This document shows positions 6,314 to 7,095 of a stretch of DNA of 7,095 bases, piece by piece. The translations under genes and the position numbers were made by a program. Numbering within the stretch: the first letter of the stretch is position 1; each line of letters starts with the position of its first letter. Below the pieces are notes generated by a model. That model did not search any database and was not told where the DNA came from. It worked only from the letters and a program-made list of their open reading frames with translations. This DNA comes from an uncultured Acetatifactor sp. (GTDB lineage: Bacteria; Bacillota; Clostridia; Lachnospirales; Lachnospiraceae), in contig CAJULV010000102.1 of NCBI GenBank assembly GCA_910587555.1, forward strand, positions 1 through 7,095, read 5' to 3'.

Positions 6314-7095
6314 ATGAAAAATGACAGGCAGAGAACTTTTTTGCTGATAACGATACCGATTCTGGCCCTGTTCGTCTGCTTCAACACCATTCCGCTGATT
6401 CGGGGCGTGGTGTACAGCTTCACGAATTTCAGGGGTTTCGGAAAATATGACTGGGTTGGTTTCCGGAATTACATTGATTTGTTTTCTGACGCCAGAGTGG
6501 GAAAATCTTACTGGTTTACCATCAAACTGGCAGTGGTGACCACCATTGTGGTAAATGTGATAAGCCTGCTTCTGGCACTTGGCTTAAACAGCAAAATCCG
6601 GGCAAAGGGATTTTTCAGAGGGGCTTATTTCCTCCCCAACATCCTGGGTTCACTGGTAGTTGGCTACATATTTAACTACTTTTTTACCTATATTATACCG
6701 GCGCTTGCGGATATGACCGGCATTAAGGCACTGGGAAGCTCTATCCTGTCCAGTCCCAGCAAGGCATGGATCGGCGTTATGATTGTCTGCGCATGGCAGG
6801 CCATTGCCATGAACACCATCATTTACATCTCGGGACTGCAGACCGTACCCGAGGATGTGTACGAAGCGGGGGGGCTTGACGGCGCCACCGGGTGGAAACA
6901 GTTTAAATTGCTGACCTTCCCCCTGATTATTCCCTTTTTCTCCATCAACATGGTGCTCAGCGTGAAGAACTTCCTGATGGTATTTGACCAGATCATGGCA
7001 TTGACCAAGGGCGGCCCGGCACAGAGTACGGAATCCATTTCCTACCTGATTTACAATAACGGTATGTCCGGCGGGCAGTTCGGGTTCCAGAGCGC
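6314..7095 (+). CDS. Sugar ABC transporter permease, MalF type (CUT1), 3' end cut by the window
   Basis: The first 260 residues of an inner-membrane permease of a carbohydrate ABC importer; family members are usually near 290-300 residues, so only the last helix or so is missing. Membrane segments appear at about 8-30, 68-91, 105-129, 151-172 and 201-223. GFRNYIDLF (49-57) is a typical periplasmic-side motif after the first helix. The cytoplasmic EAA loop, which contacts the ATPase, reads EAGGLDGATGWKQFKLLTFP (184-203), with the usual L-P ending and a Gly in place of the third residue of EAA. DQIMALTKGGPAQSTE (225-240) is another strong CUT1 signature. It should work with the lipoprotein just upstream and a second permease (MalG type) expected beyond the window; the ATPase may be encoded elsewhere, as is common in these bacteria. 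The start at ATG 6314 is fixed by GGAGG seven bases upstream. Confidence 0.95.
   Translation, partial: MKNDRQRTFLLITIPILALFVCFNTIPLIRGVVYSFTNFRGFGKYDWVGFRNYIDLFSDARVGKSYWFTIKLAVVTTIVVNVISLLLALGLNSKIRAKGFFRGAYFLPNILGSLVVGYIFNYFFTYIIPALADMTGIKALGSSILSSPSKAWIGVMIVCAWQAIAMNTIIYISGLQTVPEDVYEAGGLDGATGWKQFKLLTFPLIIPFFSINMVLSVKNFLMVFDQIMALTKGGPAQSTESISYLIYNNGMSGGQFGFQS

Overview
The window looks like a chromosomal piece of an anaerobic, low-to-mid GC Firmicute, most likely a Lachnospiraceae-type Clostridium (cluster XIVa). I infer this from the strong GGAGG ribosome binding sites, the SPKT-type wall-sorting tail, the msm-like sugar ABC transporter locus with an AraC regulator, and the overall codon style. 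No RNA genes, insertion sequences, CRISPR arrays or integration sites are visible.

Layout. Positions 1-227 hold the C-terminal end of a surface protein with a sortase-type tail, closed by a rho-independent terminator (about 279-317). A predicted promoter (366-394) then drives an AI-2E/UPF0118-family membrane protein (424-1674). A TIM-barrel sugar-phosphate isomerase/epimerase-like enzyme follows 37 nt later (1712-2548), probably in the same transcript. After a 167-nt gap comes a 320-residue XRE-type regulator (2716-3678). Its C-terminal part resembles the cytoplasmic domain of the flagellar/type III export protein FlhA, and it is the most unusual gene here. An AraC-family regulator (4626-3733) lies on the minus strand, convergent with the XRE gene and divergent from a sugar-transport operon. 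That operon begins with a lipoprotein solute-binding protein (4890-6164) and continues with a MalF-type permease (6314 to the window edge). A second permease is presumably outside the window.

How the parts fit. The AraC protein is the likely local regulator of the sugar transporter. The divergent intergenic region holds three copies of a GCATnnnGGTAT-like motif: two facing the transporter, spaced 42 bp apart, and one inside the AraC promoter. The binding-protein/permease gap holds three consecutive small hairpins, which could set unequal expression of the two cistrons. The last hairpin and the adjoining ribosome binding site are nearly identical (23 of 26 nt) to the leader of the XRE-FlhA-like gene 3.6 kb away, so the two genes share a repeated leader element.

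All function calls come from reading motifs by eye. No database search or structure prediction was run.
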